A stretch of DNA of 64,000 bases from Ochromonas danica (taxonomy: Eukaryota; Sar; Chrysophyceae; Chromulinales; Chromulinaceae): positions 118,798 through 182,797 of the forward strand of contig VKHL01000053.1 in the NCBI GenBank assembly GCA_015146655.1, written 5' to 3'. The position numbers were made by a program, and so were the translations under genes. Within the stretch, counting starts at the first letter, position 1, and each line of letters starts with the position of its first letter. The notes beneath the pieces were generated by a model. It was not told the origin of the DNA, ran no database searches, and worked only from the letters and a program-made list of their open reading frames with translations. Positions 30,808 to 39,303 of the stretch are shown here, one piece after another.

Positions 30808-31530
30808 ATGTCCCATTCGACTATTCCAACTTTTCTTCGTGGTTCTTCTGTCTTAGTTCCTATTAAGATTGATCTAACCTATCAAGGTGCTCGTCTTGTT
30901 GATACCTTTTGTTGGGATATCTATAATGAATCAACAACACCAGAAGAATTTGTTTCTCGTACTTGTTCTGATTTAAACCTTCCGATAGGATTTCAACATC
31001 GTATTACAGCACAAATTATTGAACAAATTCAATCCTATCGTTTGTTAGTTAACTTTATACGAGAATACCATTCACTGATACCAGATTGGGAAAAAAAAGT
31101 TATTCGTTGTCAATCGATCACAATCGGAATTAGACATAATAGTATTGATTATTCTGATCGTATTGAATGGAATCCAATGGATGAATATCTTACACCTGAA
31201 CTCTTTGCACGTTCAACATGTTATGATTTAGGTCTAGCTTCTGAGATTGAAGCAGCTATTGGACATAAAATACGAGAATCATTATTTCGTTGGTTAATTA
31301 ATTTAGTTGAAAAGCCAAACTTACCTGATGGTGATTTACAACCTGAATTTAAAGTGACTGATAATAAGATCTCGTTAGTACCACCAAATCAAGTTGTTGA
31401 TATGACGACTAATCTATGGAAGAGAGCTAAACCTGCTTCATTAGATGATATTTCTTCTGTACCACAACCTATGCTTCCTTCAGAAAAGGAATCAACAGCT
31501 CCTATCTGGTTAAAGAAGCTTAATCTCTAG
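30808..31530 (+). CDS. SNF5: SNF5/SMARCB1-type chromatin-remodelling subunit
   Basis: Single exon, 240 aa, transcribed divergently from the CCDC81-like gene with about 290 bases between the starts. SNF5 is a core subunit of SWI/SNF (BAF/RSC) nucleosome remodellers in the nucleus. The two imprecise repeats of the family are visible. Repeat 1: LVPIKIDLTYQGARLVDTF, CWDIYNESTTPEEFVSRTC, DLNLP, then AQIIEQIQ. Repeat 2: CQSITIGIRHNSIDYSDRI, WNPMDEYLTPELFARSTC, DLGL, then AIGHKIRESLFRW. The usual N-terminal winged-helix region of animal SMARCB1 is missing, so the protein is near the conserved core alone, as in several protists. A short Pro/Ser tail follows. The start ATG follows an ATCATTATCATTATCATC tract. 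Confidence 0.93.
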   Translation: MSHSTIPTFLRGSSVLVPIKIDLTYQGARLVDTFCWDIYNESTTPEEFVSRTCSDLNLPIGFQHRITAQIIEQIQSYRLLVNFIREYHSLIPDWEKKVIRCQSITIGIRHNSIDYSDRIEWNPMDEYLTPELFARSTCYDLGLASEIEAAIGHKIRESLFRWLINLVEKPNLPDGDLQPEFKVTDNKISLVPPNQVVDMTTNLWKRAKPASLDDISSVPQPMLPSEKESTAPIWLKKLNL

Positions 31531-31815
31531 TTCTATCAGAGTACAAGCATATTGAAAAGTCAAGGATAGGGTAGGGAAGGTCTGTTGCGGTAGTTGTTAT
31601 TGTCTGAGTGTTGTTGTTACTGTAGTAACTATAGTAGTAAATTGTTAGTCTTGCTAAGGTTGTGTGACCAAGTAAGTACGCAAGCAACATGTGAATGAAC
31701 AGTGCTTGTCTCTACTAAGGAAATGATCTACTAATATGGATAGTTAAAGAAGATCTACTCAATCATGACTGACTGACTATACATACAGTGATAGAGACTG
31801 ACAAGGGAGGAGGGA

Positions 31816-32334
31816 CTACAAGGCATCAGCTGCAGGGTTGTATTTATACATGGAGTCAGGAGAGTCATAATAGTTGTAGTTAAATCGAAAAGCATATTCT
31901 GACTTGATTACTTCTCGTTTCGCTTGTCTCCATTCTTTCACGAACTTCTCAGAAGGTGCAGGCAGAGCCTCTCCTTTGAGAATAGCTTGAATATCTGCCT
32001 CCATGTCAGTTGGAGTAAACTTACGTGGATAACGCCGTAAAGGTTGTCCATGGGCATCTAAGAGGAACTTCTCATAGTTGAGTGTGATGCGACTATAGCC
32101 ATTGGGTGTTGGCAAAGCTTTGGTCCAAGCGACAAAGGCAGGTTGCTCTGATGGACCAAGAAGATCAACCTACATCGAGACAGTAGCAGAGCATAGAAGT
32201 GGATTAGTGCACAATAAGAAAAAGAAACACACAAACACACACAGTACACAGTGGAGGAGCGAGACACACTTACACATCACACACACATAGCCATAGACAC
32301 ATACATACACTGACACTGACACACAAAGTACAAA

Positions 32335-32388
<54 letters not shown>

Positions 32389-33227
32389 GACATTGACACA
32401 CGCAAAGTACACAGACACACAGGTATAGACACTCTTTCTCTCTCTCTGTCTCATAGAGGTCATCCTAATCCTAATCCTAATCTTACCTTATCAAAAACTA
32501 CAGCATGTGGAAAATCACCAAATCCAAAATATTCCTTTGCTTTTAAACGAACTGTCTCATCATCATCTGGTTCAAACCATCCTTGTTCTGTTGGAAAGGC
32601 TAAGATATTTAATCCTTGATCTTTATACTTCCCATAGAGACTTTGAAAATCAAGAAATTGTCCATTTGTTTGTGGATCATCAATCTTCATATTAAAAACA
32701 ATGGTTGCTCTCTCTCCTAATACTTCTCTTAAGGGGATATTGACATGTTCAAAGGGTAACTTAATCTTATCAATATCCACTTGAGAAGAAGAAGAAGAAG
32801 AATGAAGAAGTGGGATATCTTCAGTTTTCAAAGATGATGAAACTGAAGATACCTTTGAATGAAGTGTATTCTCTTCTTCTTCAGTTTTCATTGAGGAAGA
32901 AGAAGAAACTGAAGAAGAAGATATCATTTGTAATGAAGTTTCACTATTGCTAGTTGAAGGAAGACCTTCTGCAAGACTATTAGAAGTCAATAAGAAGAAG
33001 CTCAAGCTAGTCATACAACTAATTGTCTTGATAACCTTTTGTGTTGACTTATAAAATCCATTATCGCGTGAAGAAGGAATCATCATCTTCATGACATGCA
33101 TAGAATGATGATGATGATAGTGATGACAAGAAAGAGAAGATTTCTTTGTTGAAGAAGGTATCCATGCATTATTCTCACACCATATATAGATACTACAAAG
33201 AAGAAATAAGAAATATCCTGTTTTCAT
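31816..33227 (-). CDS. Glutathione-peroxidase-fold protein without peroxidatic residue, probably lumenal (two exons)
   Basis: Exon 1 is 32487-33227, a 317-nt intron follows, and exon 2 is 31816-32169; 364 aa. A GPx/thioredoxin fold covers about 175-340: ATIVFNMKIDD, LYGKYKDQGLNILAFPTEQG, FPHAVVFDK, then SRITLNYEKFLLDAHGQPLR. At the place of the peroxidatic Cys or Sec, after the first strand, the sequence is MKIDDPQTNGQ with neither Cys nor an in-frame TGA. The Gln of FPTEQG and the Asn of LNYEKF remain, but the Trp normally before that Asn is Leu. Loss of peroxidase activity is likely. The N-terminus looks tripartite: a signal peptide ending ENNA|WIPSS (aromatic +1), a transit-like stretch, then a second hydrophobic segment ending SNSLA|EG, suggesting the thylakoid lumen. 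Confidence 0.8.
32170..32486 (-). repeat. Intron of the GPx-like gene with CA repeat and telomere-like start
   Basis: The donor GTAAG is followed by GATTAGGATTAGGATTAGGA (telomere-like, 32463-32482). A (CA)n run lies at about 32338-32383. Confidence 0.85.
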
Positions 33228-34013
33228 GTTATGATAATCTGTAAGAAATTAAATGAATTTGGATGATATTCTTCTCACTACTAATGCATGATGGACCACA
33301 GTGGAGAAGATCATGGACCAGCAACCAGCAGAACTTCCGATATTCACTATTAGTGTGATGCGTGGGAAACAACATATAAAGAAATTACATACTAAACTGG
33401 CCATCCCAATAGTTGGAGTTCGCAGTCTATCTTACCTCTGCTTTCATGCTTGTGGTGAAGAACCGAAATTGTAGTCAGAATGAGTGTCACGGAACATTCA
33501 TCCCACATAGACATGTAAACAGAGGCAGCAGATAGATAGTCTAGCTAAGTTAACAGTTTAGTTTATTGTATGGCAACACACTGCAATGAGACACTACGGA
33601 AATTAAGGCATACAGCTTAAAAGACCTCATTTATTTGAGTAACAAGTGGCGATTAAAACAGAGAGCAGTCTTATTGTATTGATGCAAACAGTTCTGTGTG
33701 AAGGTTTGTGAGAGTGAAATTAGTGGACCTACCTACATGATTAACATAAGCTACCATGGGAGTGAGGAGAGAGACAAGAATAGCATACAAAAGCATACAA
33801 GAACGTTACCATATCACTCTTAACACTCTTCTATGATGTATGATGGAGTTAGTTAATGAGATTTGACTATCTGGGATAGACTCGCTCATTACACAAACAA
33901 AACAAATTATTGATCTGAAACAATCCAAATATATTATACACACAAGATTAGGTTCCACCATACAATGTATGTGACTTAATAATACATGTACTGGTACTAG
34001 TGCTATATTACTG
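33228..34013. other. Intergenic
   Basis: No gene is seen; A+T-rich without notable repeats. Confidence 0.6.
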
Positions 34014-34682
34014 TTAAGAGGAAAGAGGAGCCAGACCATCGTATAGATCATTCCACAAGAAAGGAACAAAAGCTAACACTGTAGCATGTTCATAATAAAG
34101 TGTACGATCAATGACCCCCTTTGTTAACTGTCCAACCGAACCTCCCTTCTGTTTGGAATTAGTTGTTCCAAAGAACTTATCATCAGCTACTCCTAACTCC
34201 AAACCTTCATTAACAATGAGGTCACGTACTGGAGGAGGTAAGAGAAAGGATCCTGTTCGAGCACGTCCAAACTTCTTCCCATCAAACACTACAATCCATG
34301 CAAAGCATTCCAAATCATGTTCACATACTATAGAAGGTGCAACACCACCTTCTAGTCCTAAGGCAAAGTCTGGAGACTTTCCATGAGTATCCAAATAGGC
34401 ATTGAAAGCATTTCTAGCTCGAGCTATAGCACCTTCTAGAGTCTCATGGTCTGTCATAGGTTGAGTAGATACTCCACTAGGGACATCAAAACCAACAGCT
34501 GTCACTTCATCAACATGTAAAGCTTTCTTAGCACCATCCAAAGCTGCCTTAGTTTTCACTGGATTCTTTGATCCTACAGCTAAGATGAAAGATCTATGAG
34601 TGCTCATGATATTCTTTAATTGTGTAGATTCAATACAAACCACAAGCAAGTAAAACCACAAGATTCCCAGGATTCCCGTCAT
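34014..34682 (-). CDS. Inosine/xanthosine triphosphatase (YjjX/NTPase I-T family)
   Basis: 222 aa from the ATG at 34682, or 197 aa from the internal ATG at 34607 (MSTHRSFILAVGSKNPVKTK). The family hydrolyses non-canonical purine nucleoside triphosphates (ITP, XTP) and so keeps them out of nucleic acids. Seen: AVGSKNPVKTKAALDGAKKA, the phosphate-binding opening; GFDVPSGVSTQPMTDHETLE, with the family's SGV..QP...ET core; GAIARARNA; FALGLEGG; CFAWIVVFDG; and GRARTGSFLLPP. GGSVGQLTKGVIDR marks the C-terminus. The longer start adds a strongly hydrophobic segment (ILGILWFYLLVVCIEST), a possible signal or anchor. The internal start matches bacterial homologues, so dual targeting by alternative starts is possible. 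Confidence 0.9.
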   Translation of the reverse strand: MTGILGILWFYLLVVCIESTQLKNIMSTHRSFILAVGSKNPVKTKAALDGAKKALHVDEVTAVGFDVPSGVSTQPMTDHETLEGAIARARNAFNAYLDTHGKSPDFALGLEGGVAPSIVCEHDLECFAWIVVFDGKKFGRARTGSFLLPPPVRDLIVNEGLELGVADDKFFGTTNSKQKGGSVGQLTKGVIDRTLYYEHATVLAFVPFLWNDLYDGLAPLSS

Positions 34683-34725
34683 TATTATTATTATTGTGTT
34701 GCGTTGGCCACAATCCTCTTCCCGC

Positions 34726-34802
<77 letters not shown>

Positions 34803-34954
34803 GTCTGCGTTGGAGAGAGAGATATGGCAAAGTGAAACTGTCCATTTCGTGCGCCACAACCAAATCAAATCAAATCAAATCAAATCAAAAATAAAATAAA
34901 ATAAAATAATAATTGAAAATACTATAGCCTCCTAGCATCCTATTCAACATAGAC
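34683..34954. repeat. Divergent promoter region with (TTA)n and CAAAT repeats
   Basis: A TTA/ATT run at about 34727-34802 (plus a shorter one at 34681-34694) is followed by CAAAT repeats (34860-34887) and an AATAA/AAAT tract. It lies between the NTPase gene (minus) and the Cys-rich gene (plus). Confidence 0.9.
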
Positions 34955-35776
34955 ATGAAGATCCTATTTCTATTCCCTTCCTCTTCTTCCTCTTCCTCTT
35001 CTTCTTCTTCTTCTTCTACTTCTTCTTCCTTCTGCTTCTTCTCGTTGTTGTTATTTCTCTGTTATTTCAGTAGTCTATTCCTAGTTCTTCATGGACAAGT
35101 TGATCTTTGTCAATCAAATTGTGCTTCATCTGATCGATTAACAGGTCCAACTCGTATGAAACATACTCGTCCTCATCCATGGAAGATTGCCCCCTTTCCC
35201 TCTGGTAATGAAGGATTTTGTAAACTTGGATGTCAAATCTTCTATGTTGAAGTTCCAAAGAATACCACCTGTAAACGACTATGTAGTTACTATTATCGTT
35301 ATCAAATAACAGCTCAATATAGTGATCTAGCTGAAGAAGCAAGATTAGAATGTGAAGATGGATGTGATATTGCATTACAAGTTTGTCAAGCGGGTTATTA
35401 TTGTGCCACGGGAGAAATGCTACCTTGTCCAATTGGTACCTATCGTGAAGCTGTTTCAGGTGTATCAATTATTGATTTAGAAGCTGCTAAAGAATGTACA
35501 CCATGTCCTTATGGTCGTTATCGTTCTATGACAAAAGGGAAAAGTGCTGATGATTGTACGAAATGTCCTGTAGGAACATATGCTAATGTAACAGGTTCAA
35601 CAGCTGAAAGTGATTGTCAACGTTGTCCTGCTGGTAAAGAAGCTGAAGAAGCAGGCATGCGTGAATGTAAATGTATTACAAATGATTCTTGTGACCTCAC
35701 AGTGGCTGGGATTGAATATTATAGTAATGGGGTGGATTATTATAGAGAGACTATTCCTTTCATTGGTCGTTGGTAA
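34955..35776 (+). CDS. Secreted Cys-rich protein with GCC2/TNFR-like repeats
   Basis: Single exon, 273 aa. After MKILFLFP and a Ser run coded by TCT triplets comes a hydrophobic core (FFSLLLFLCYFSSLFLVLHG), probably a signal peptide. The mature part holds many cysteines: CQSNC, CKLGCQIFYV, CKRLC, CEDGCDIALQVCQAGYYC. Ephrin-receptor/GCC2-GCC3-like repeats follow: CPIGTYREAVSG, CTPCPYGRYRSMTKGKSADD, CTKCPVGTYANVTGSTAES and CQRCPAGKEAEEAGM. Such repeats occur in extracellular or ciliary-surface proteins of protists. No membrane anchor follows, so it is secreted, or this is one exon set of a longer protein. A copy of its 3' end appears near 39.07-39.19 kb. Confidence 0.8.
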   Translation: MKILFLFPSSSSSSSSSSSSSTSSSFCFFSLLLFLCYFSSLFLVLHGQVDLCQSNCASSDRLTGPTRMKHTRPHPWKIAPFPSGNEGFCKLGCQIFYVEVPKNTTCKRLCSYYYRYQITAQYSDLAEEARLECEDGCDIALQVCQAGYYCATGEMLPCPIGTYREAVSGVSIIDLEAAKECTPCPYGRYRSMTKGKSADDCTKCPVGTYANVTGSTAESDCQRCPAGKEAEEAGMRECKCITNDSCDLTVAGIEYYSNGVDYYRETIPFIGRW

Positions 35777-37025
35777 AGAAGAGAAGAGGAAGATGTGTAT
35801 GTGTATATATGTTAGTGTGTGATGAGAGTGATGGGGTGGGAGGGAGTGAGTAAAGTGCACTTCGTTAACTAACTAACTTAAGTTAACTAACTCAGCCTGT
35901 TTGTAGATGCTCTAGAGTTGCTCTTCATAGGGTTAGGGTTAGGGTTAGGATTAGGAGAAGGGTTAAGCAATCTATCATATGAGATGAGGCACCCGCTGGA
36001 AAGGTAAAGTTGTTGTAGTTAAGCGACTTAGTCTAAACATCTCTTAAAGCGTTGCTGTCGTTTAAATGTTACCGCTTGTCGAAACTGTAATGTACTGTAC
36101 CGTACTATACTGTACTGGAGACCAACAGTAGATGGACCACACTCACAGTGGTAGATGTTCAGTGTTCACAAAATTGGAATGATCTCAAAATTATACATAA
36201 TTTCAGTCAAAATACTGTAGCATTTTTCCTTGAATACTTCTCAATACTTGGCTACAGTTTGAAGCTATACGGAGGAAGTCGTATTATTAGTTTCAAGCAC
36301 AGCAACACGCACGACTCCCCTTTCCACTCTCACTGGCACTCTGTCCCGCCAATATTAAACAGTAATGTAGTTATGAAGTAGAGAAAAGGATTAAATTAAA
36401 GTGAAATAATAATCCATTCTTGGCACACAATCACCTGAAATGAAACTATTCAGATGGTGGTGATCAAATTTTCTGGTGTTGCTCTTCTGTATCCAAAAAA
36501 ATCGGGAAAAAACAACTGCAAAAATCCCCAAATCCCGCGTTTTGGTCCAAAACAGGGAAAAACCACTGCGTTTTTCCAGGCAGCAGATCCAATTTTTACA
36601 ACACTAGTTCGATGAAGACATCATTTTCTTGTTCAGAGCGCTCGTTGGCATGTTTTGTCATTTTCGAATGCTGCATGACGTGTTTGGAATAATAGTTTTT
36701 GTTCAGTACAAGTTGTCTATTATTTGATTGGTGGGACAAACAGGAGATTGCTCTTCATATGATGAGGTTCTGCGGCACTGCCGACCGAGTTCATCGTGCC
36801 TTCAATGACCTCCTTTTGGACTTCTACTACAGTATGAGTTCCCCGCTGCTGGTTGTCATGTGGGTCATTGACAAGTTAAAGGTTGTGCTGGCTGCTAGTC
36901 ATTGTTGTGTGGCTCTGAGAGAACATCTCCACACCCAATCGAATTGACTGCTAGTAGAGATACTGTAGTCTGCAACCAACTGATTGCTATCAGAAGAAGA
37001 AGACTTGAGATATCTTTCAGAGAAG
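35777..37025. other. Intergenic / rearranged segment
   Basis: Starts with an interstitial telomere-like tract, (GGGTTA)n then GGATTA, at 35930-35955. Further on, a TTG-started open frame at 36699-36947 includes ATG codons and ends just before the orphan gene; it may be part of that gene or chance. No other gene is seen. Confidence 0.5.
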
Positions 37026-38159
37026 ATGAATGACTGGAATGATTTTGTTGAAGCTTTTGGAGAAGAACTACTAAACGGGTCAGCTTTCCACAACAATATG
37101 ATGGAATGTAAAGTCTCAATTGAACATAATAAAGATCTTTACATTCGTAACTTTAATTGCTGGTGGAGAGACCAAGATCCAATCTGTTTTCAACCAGATT
37201 TTACTTGTTCTCCCTATTATATTACATCAGTATCAGATGCATTCCAAATTCTAACGACTGGTTACATTAAAGCTGGACCTGGAGCAAACAATAGATTTGG
37301 TACCAATTCTAATGTGGTCTATGTGGGATTTCCTTATTTTACTAAATACGATTCTTCTAAGTATGGTTCAGTATCCTTTGAAATTGACCCACACGTTCTA
37401 TTGAGGAAGAATACACAATATTACTATCGTTATTCTACACAGCATCGCCTTGAACGCTCTCATTTGTTTCTTGTTTGTTATGATGATAATAACACACCTC
37501 TACCATATGTTCCTCTTAGGAAATATCCTCTTCCAACAGAAAACAATGGTATCTGGTGGGCTGTCAATGATGACAAGGGAAACCCAAGTGTTCATTTTCG
37601 AAAGAAAGATGATAATGAGTTTGTTGAATTTGCTGTGTTATTTAAGAGCAATAAGTCTGATGATGGTATTTCATTAGATAGAGTGAATCATATCAGATTT
37701 CAAACTAAGACTGCTTTCCCCTACGATGTGGACAAGTATGCCCCTAGCAAAGAAGCTTCGGAGACACTCCTTGTTATGGCATTAGGCTTGCATTACTTTG
37801 GTGATATTCCTAATAGTATATTGAATAAGTTTGGTGTGATTAATATCAGAAATCTTGAAGAGATCCGTAAGGTACTATTAACATCCTTTGAAGATAACGA
37901 GTTGGTTAAAAAGGGTATTAACTACAACCTTTTCGCTGATATTACCTTTCAAATGGATAATTCTCCATTCCCTGCTATTTGTCGCAAGTTCGCTGTCATC
38001 ATGTCTAAGCAAATTAGAGTTGTTGATGACACTATCCCCAAGATGATTCACTATCTTAGACGCAATAAAGTGTGGTTTCTTCCATTGTTAAAGCAGGAAA
38101 TCGAAAGAGTTATGGATGATGTTCTTGCTGCTATTGATAGACATAATCGTGCATTATAA
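37026..38159 (+). CDS. Orphan protein, possible ADP-ribosyltransferase-like fold
   Basis: The frame is open further upstream, but the first ATG is at 37026 (MNDWNDFVEAFGEELLNGSA), giving 377 aa. No family is firmly recognised. Residues about 65-130 read YYITSVSDAFQILTTGYIKA, then NVVYVGFPYFTK, then GSVSFEIDPHVLL. A strand, a helix ending 'ILTTGYIKA', and an aligned 'VYVG/FEID' pair resemble the opening of DarT/RNA 2'-phosphotransferase-type ADP-ribosyltransferases, which bind NAD. The key catalytic residues cannot be confirmed by eye, so this is a weak hint. The C-terminal half is helical, ending ERVMDDVLAAIDRHNRAL. The gene sits alone in a segment flanked by duplicated sequence and a long hairpin. 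Confidence 0.6.
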   Translation: MNDWNDFVEAFGEELLNGSAFHNNMMECKVSIEHNKDLYIRNFNCWWRDQDPICFQPDFTCSPYYITSVSDAFQILTTGYIKAGPGANNRFGTNSNVVYVGFPYFTKYDSSKYGSVSFEIDPHVLLRKNTQYYYRYSTQHRLERSHLFLVCYDDNNTPLPYVPLRKYPLPTENNGIWWAVNDDKGNPSVHFRKKDDNEFVEFAVLFKSNKSDDGISLDRVNHIRFQTKTAFPYDVDKYAPSKEASETLLVMALGLHYFGDIPNSILNKFGVINIRNLEEIRKVLLTSFEDNELVKKGINYNLFADITFQMDNSPFPAICRKFAVIMSKQIRVVDDTIPKMIHYLRRNKVWFLPLLKQEIERVMDDVLAAIDRHNRAL

Positions 38160-38458
38160 ACTCCCATACACTACACTGTTGCTTCAATCCAAGATCATTG
38201 TGATTGATTGATTTGTCTATGAAGAAAGTTTATAAAACAAAATGGTTCTTATCCTTCTTAGACTATCATACTTTTCTTGATTATTGTCTTCTATTATAAA
38301 CACTACTAGCATACTGTACTACTAATAGTAGTATACTAATAGATACTGTAGGAAGTCGTGCATCTAACTTGTTTTAAGGGGTCGAGAGCAATGTAGAATG
38401 CATCAGATTCAAACGCTCTTGCCATATCAAATGGTCATAGTAGTTACTCTTACTCTTA

Positions 38459-38794
38459 CATCCACGCAACGGCTGTACGATCAGCTGAATCTACGGAGAA
38501 GTCCTACTCCAGGAATATCCAACCCATGATAACAGAGCGATTCCGCAACCAAGAGCTCATTTATTTCATCGGTACCGCTGTTAAATGAATAAAGAAGGCT
38601 GAGCTTCTCCGCAGGCGAAAGCTCATCAGCTATTCGGTATGCTGCTCTCAGCCTTCTTTATTCATTTAACAGCGGTACCGATGAAATAAATGAGCTCTTG
38701 TTGGTTGCGGAATCGCTCTGTTATCATGTGTTGGATATTCCTGGAGTAGGACTTCTCCGTAGATTCAGCTGATCGTACAGCCGTTGCGTGGATG
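38459..38794. repeat. 145-bp inverted repeat with 43-nt loop
   Basis: The left arm 38459-38603 and right arm 38647-38794 are reverse complements except for one substitution (CCAACCC against CCAACAC) and a 3-base insertion in the right arm. The loop is 38604-38646. Both arms can be read toward the loop as the same peptide (ITERFRNQ[Q]ELIYFIGTAVK, then stop), and the 3-base difference keeps the frame. Confidence 0.93.
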
Positions 38795-38874
38795 AAGACT
38801 AATGAGTCACATTTATTGGATGGTTTAGGGAAACGTCCAGAAGATATTGTCTTTATAACTGTTCTGTGGACCAC
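38662..38874 (-). pseudogene. Short ORF or gene remnant ending in the hairpin arm
   Basis: 70 codons, VKTISSGRFPKPS-like in style: it opens MVHRTVIKTISSGRFPKPSN and ends LIYFIGTAVK. Its 3' part lies in the right arm of the inverted repeat. The left arm carries the same C-terminal 42 or so residues on the plus strand without the upstream half. I recognise no family. It looks like the last exon or remains of a gene whose tail was copied in inverted orientation. Confidence 0.4.
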
Positions 38875-39303
38875 GAGACGTAATCATTCTCTGTCCAACA
38901 GCAGCAGCTTCGTGCACGTGGTCGACTCGAAAGGTATGAAATGGGCTCCGCGAGTACAGACATTTGTCAACGAGAAGCGACTGGTAGCGCCCTCTAATCA
39001 ATATGGATGTTGCGCCAACATATTTAACACGATTGAACCCATTATTTGCAGCTCTCGGTTGGAGTTGTTCTTGGTTGTTGGTAATGAAGAGAAGAGGAAG
39101 ATGTGTATATGTATATATGTTAGTGTGTGAGCTATAGTAAGTTAAGTAACTCAGTCTGTTTGTAGACTCTCTAGAGTTGCTCTTCATAAGGTTAATAAGT
39201 GTGAAGATAAAGAAGTGTCACATTAGAGTGCTAGTAGATGATGATTCGGAGTTTGATTGTTAGTCAGAGAGGGGAAGGAAGAAGTAGTTCTACTTGTATT
39301 TTA

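Larger units (their letters stand above)
38160..39303. other. Rearranged intergenic segment with long hairpin
   Basis: Holds the 145-bp inverted repeat (38459-38794), a gene remnant on the minus strand (38662-38874) and a diverged copy (about 39070-39190) of the 3' end and flank of the Cys-rich gene. Confidence 0.65.

Noticed and set aside
32460-33227. Selenocysteine (in-frame TGA) for the GPx-like protein
   Set aside because: The expected active-site position is read through without any TGA and no Cys codon is present, so the residue is replaced rather than recoded.
35930-35960. Telomere or chromosome end
   Set aside because: Only about four units, degenerate, with normal genes on both sides; called interstitial.
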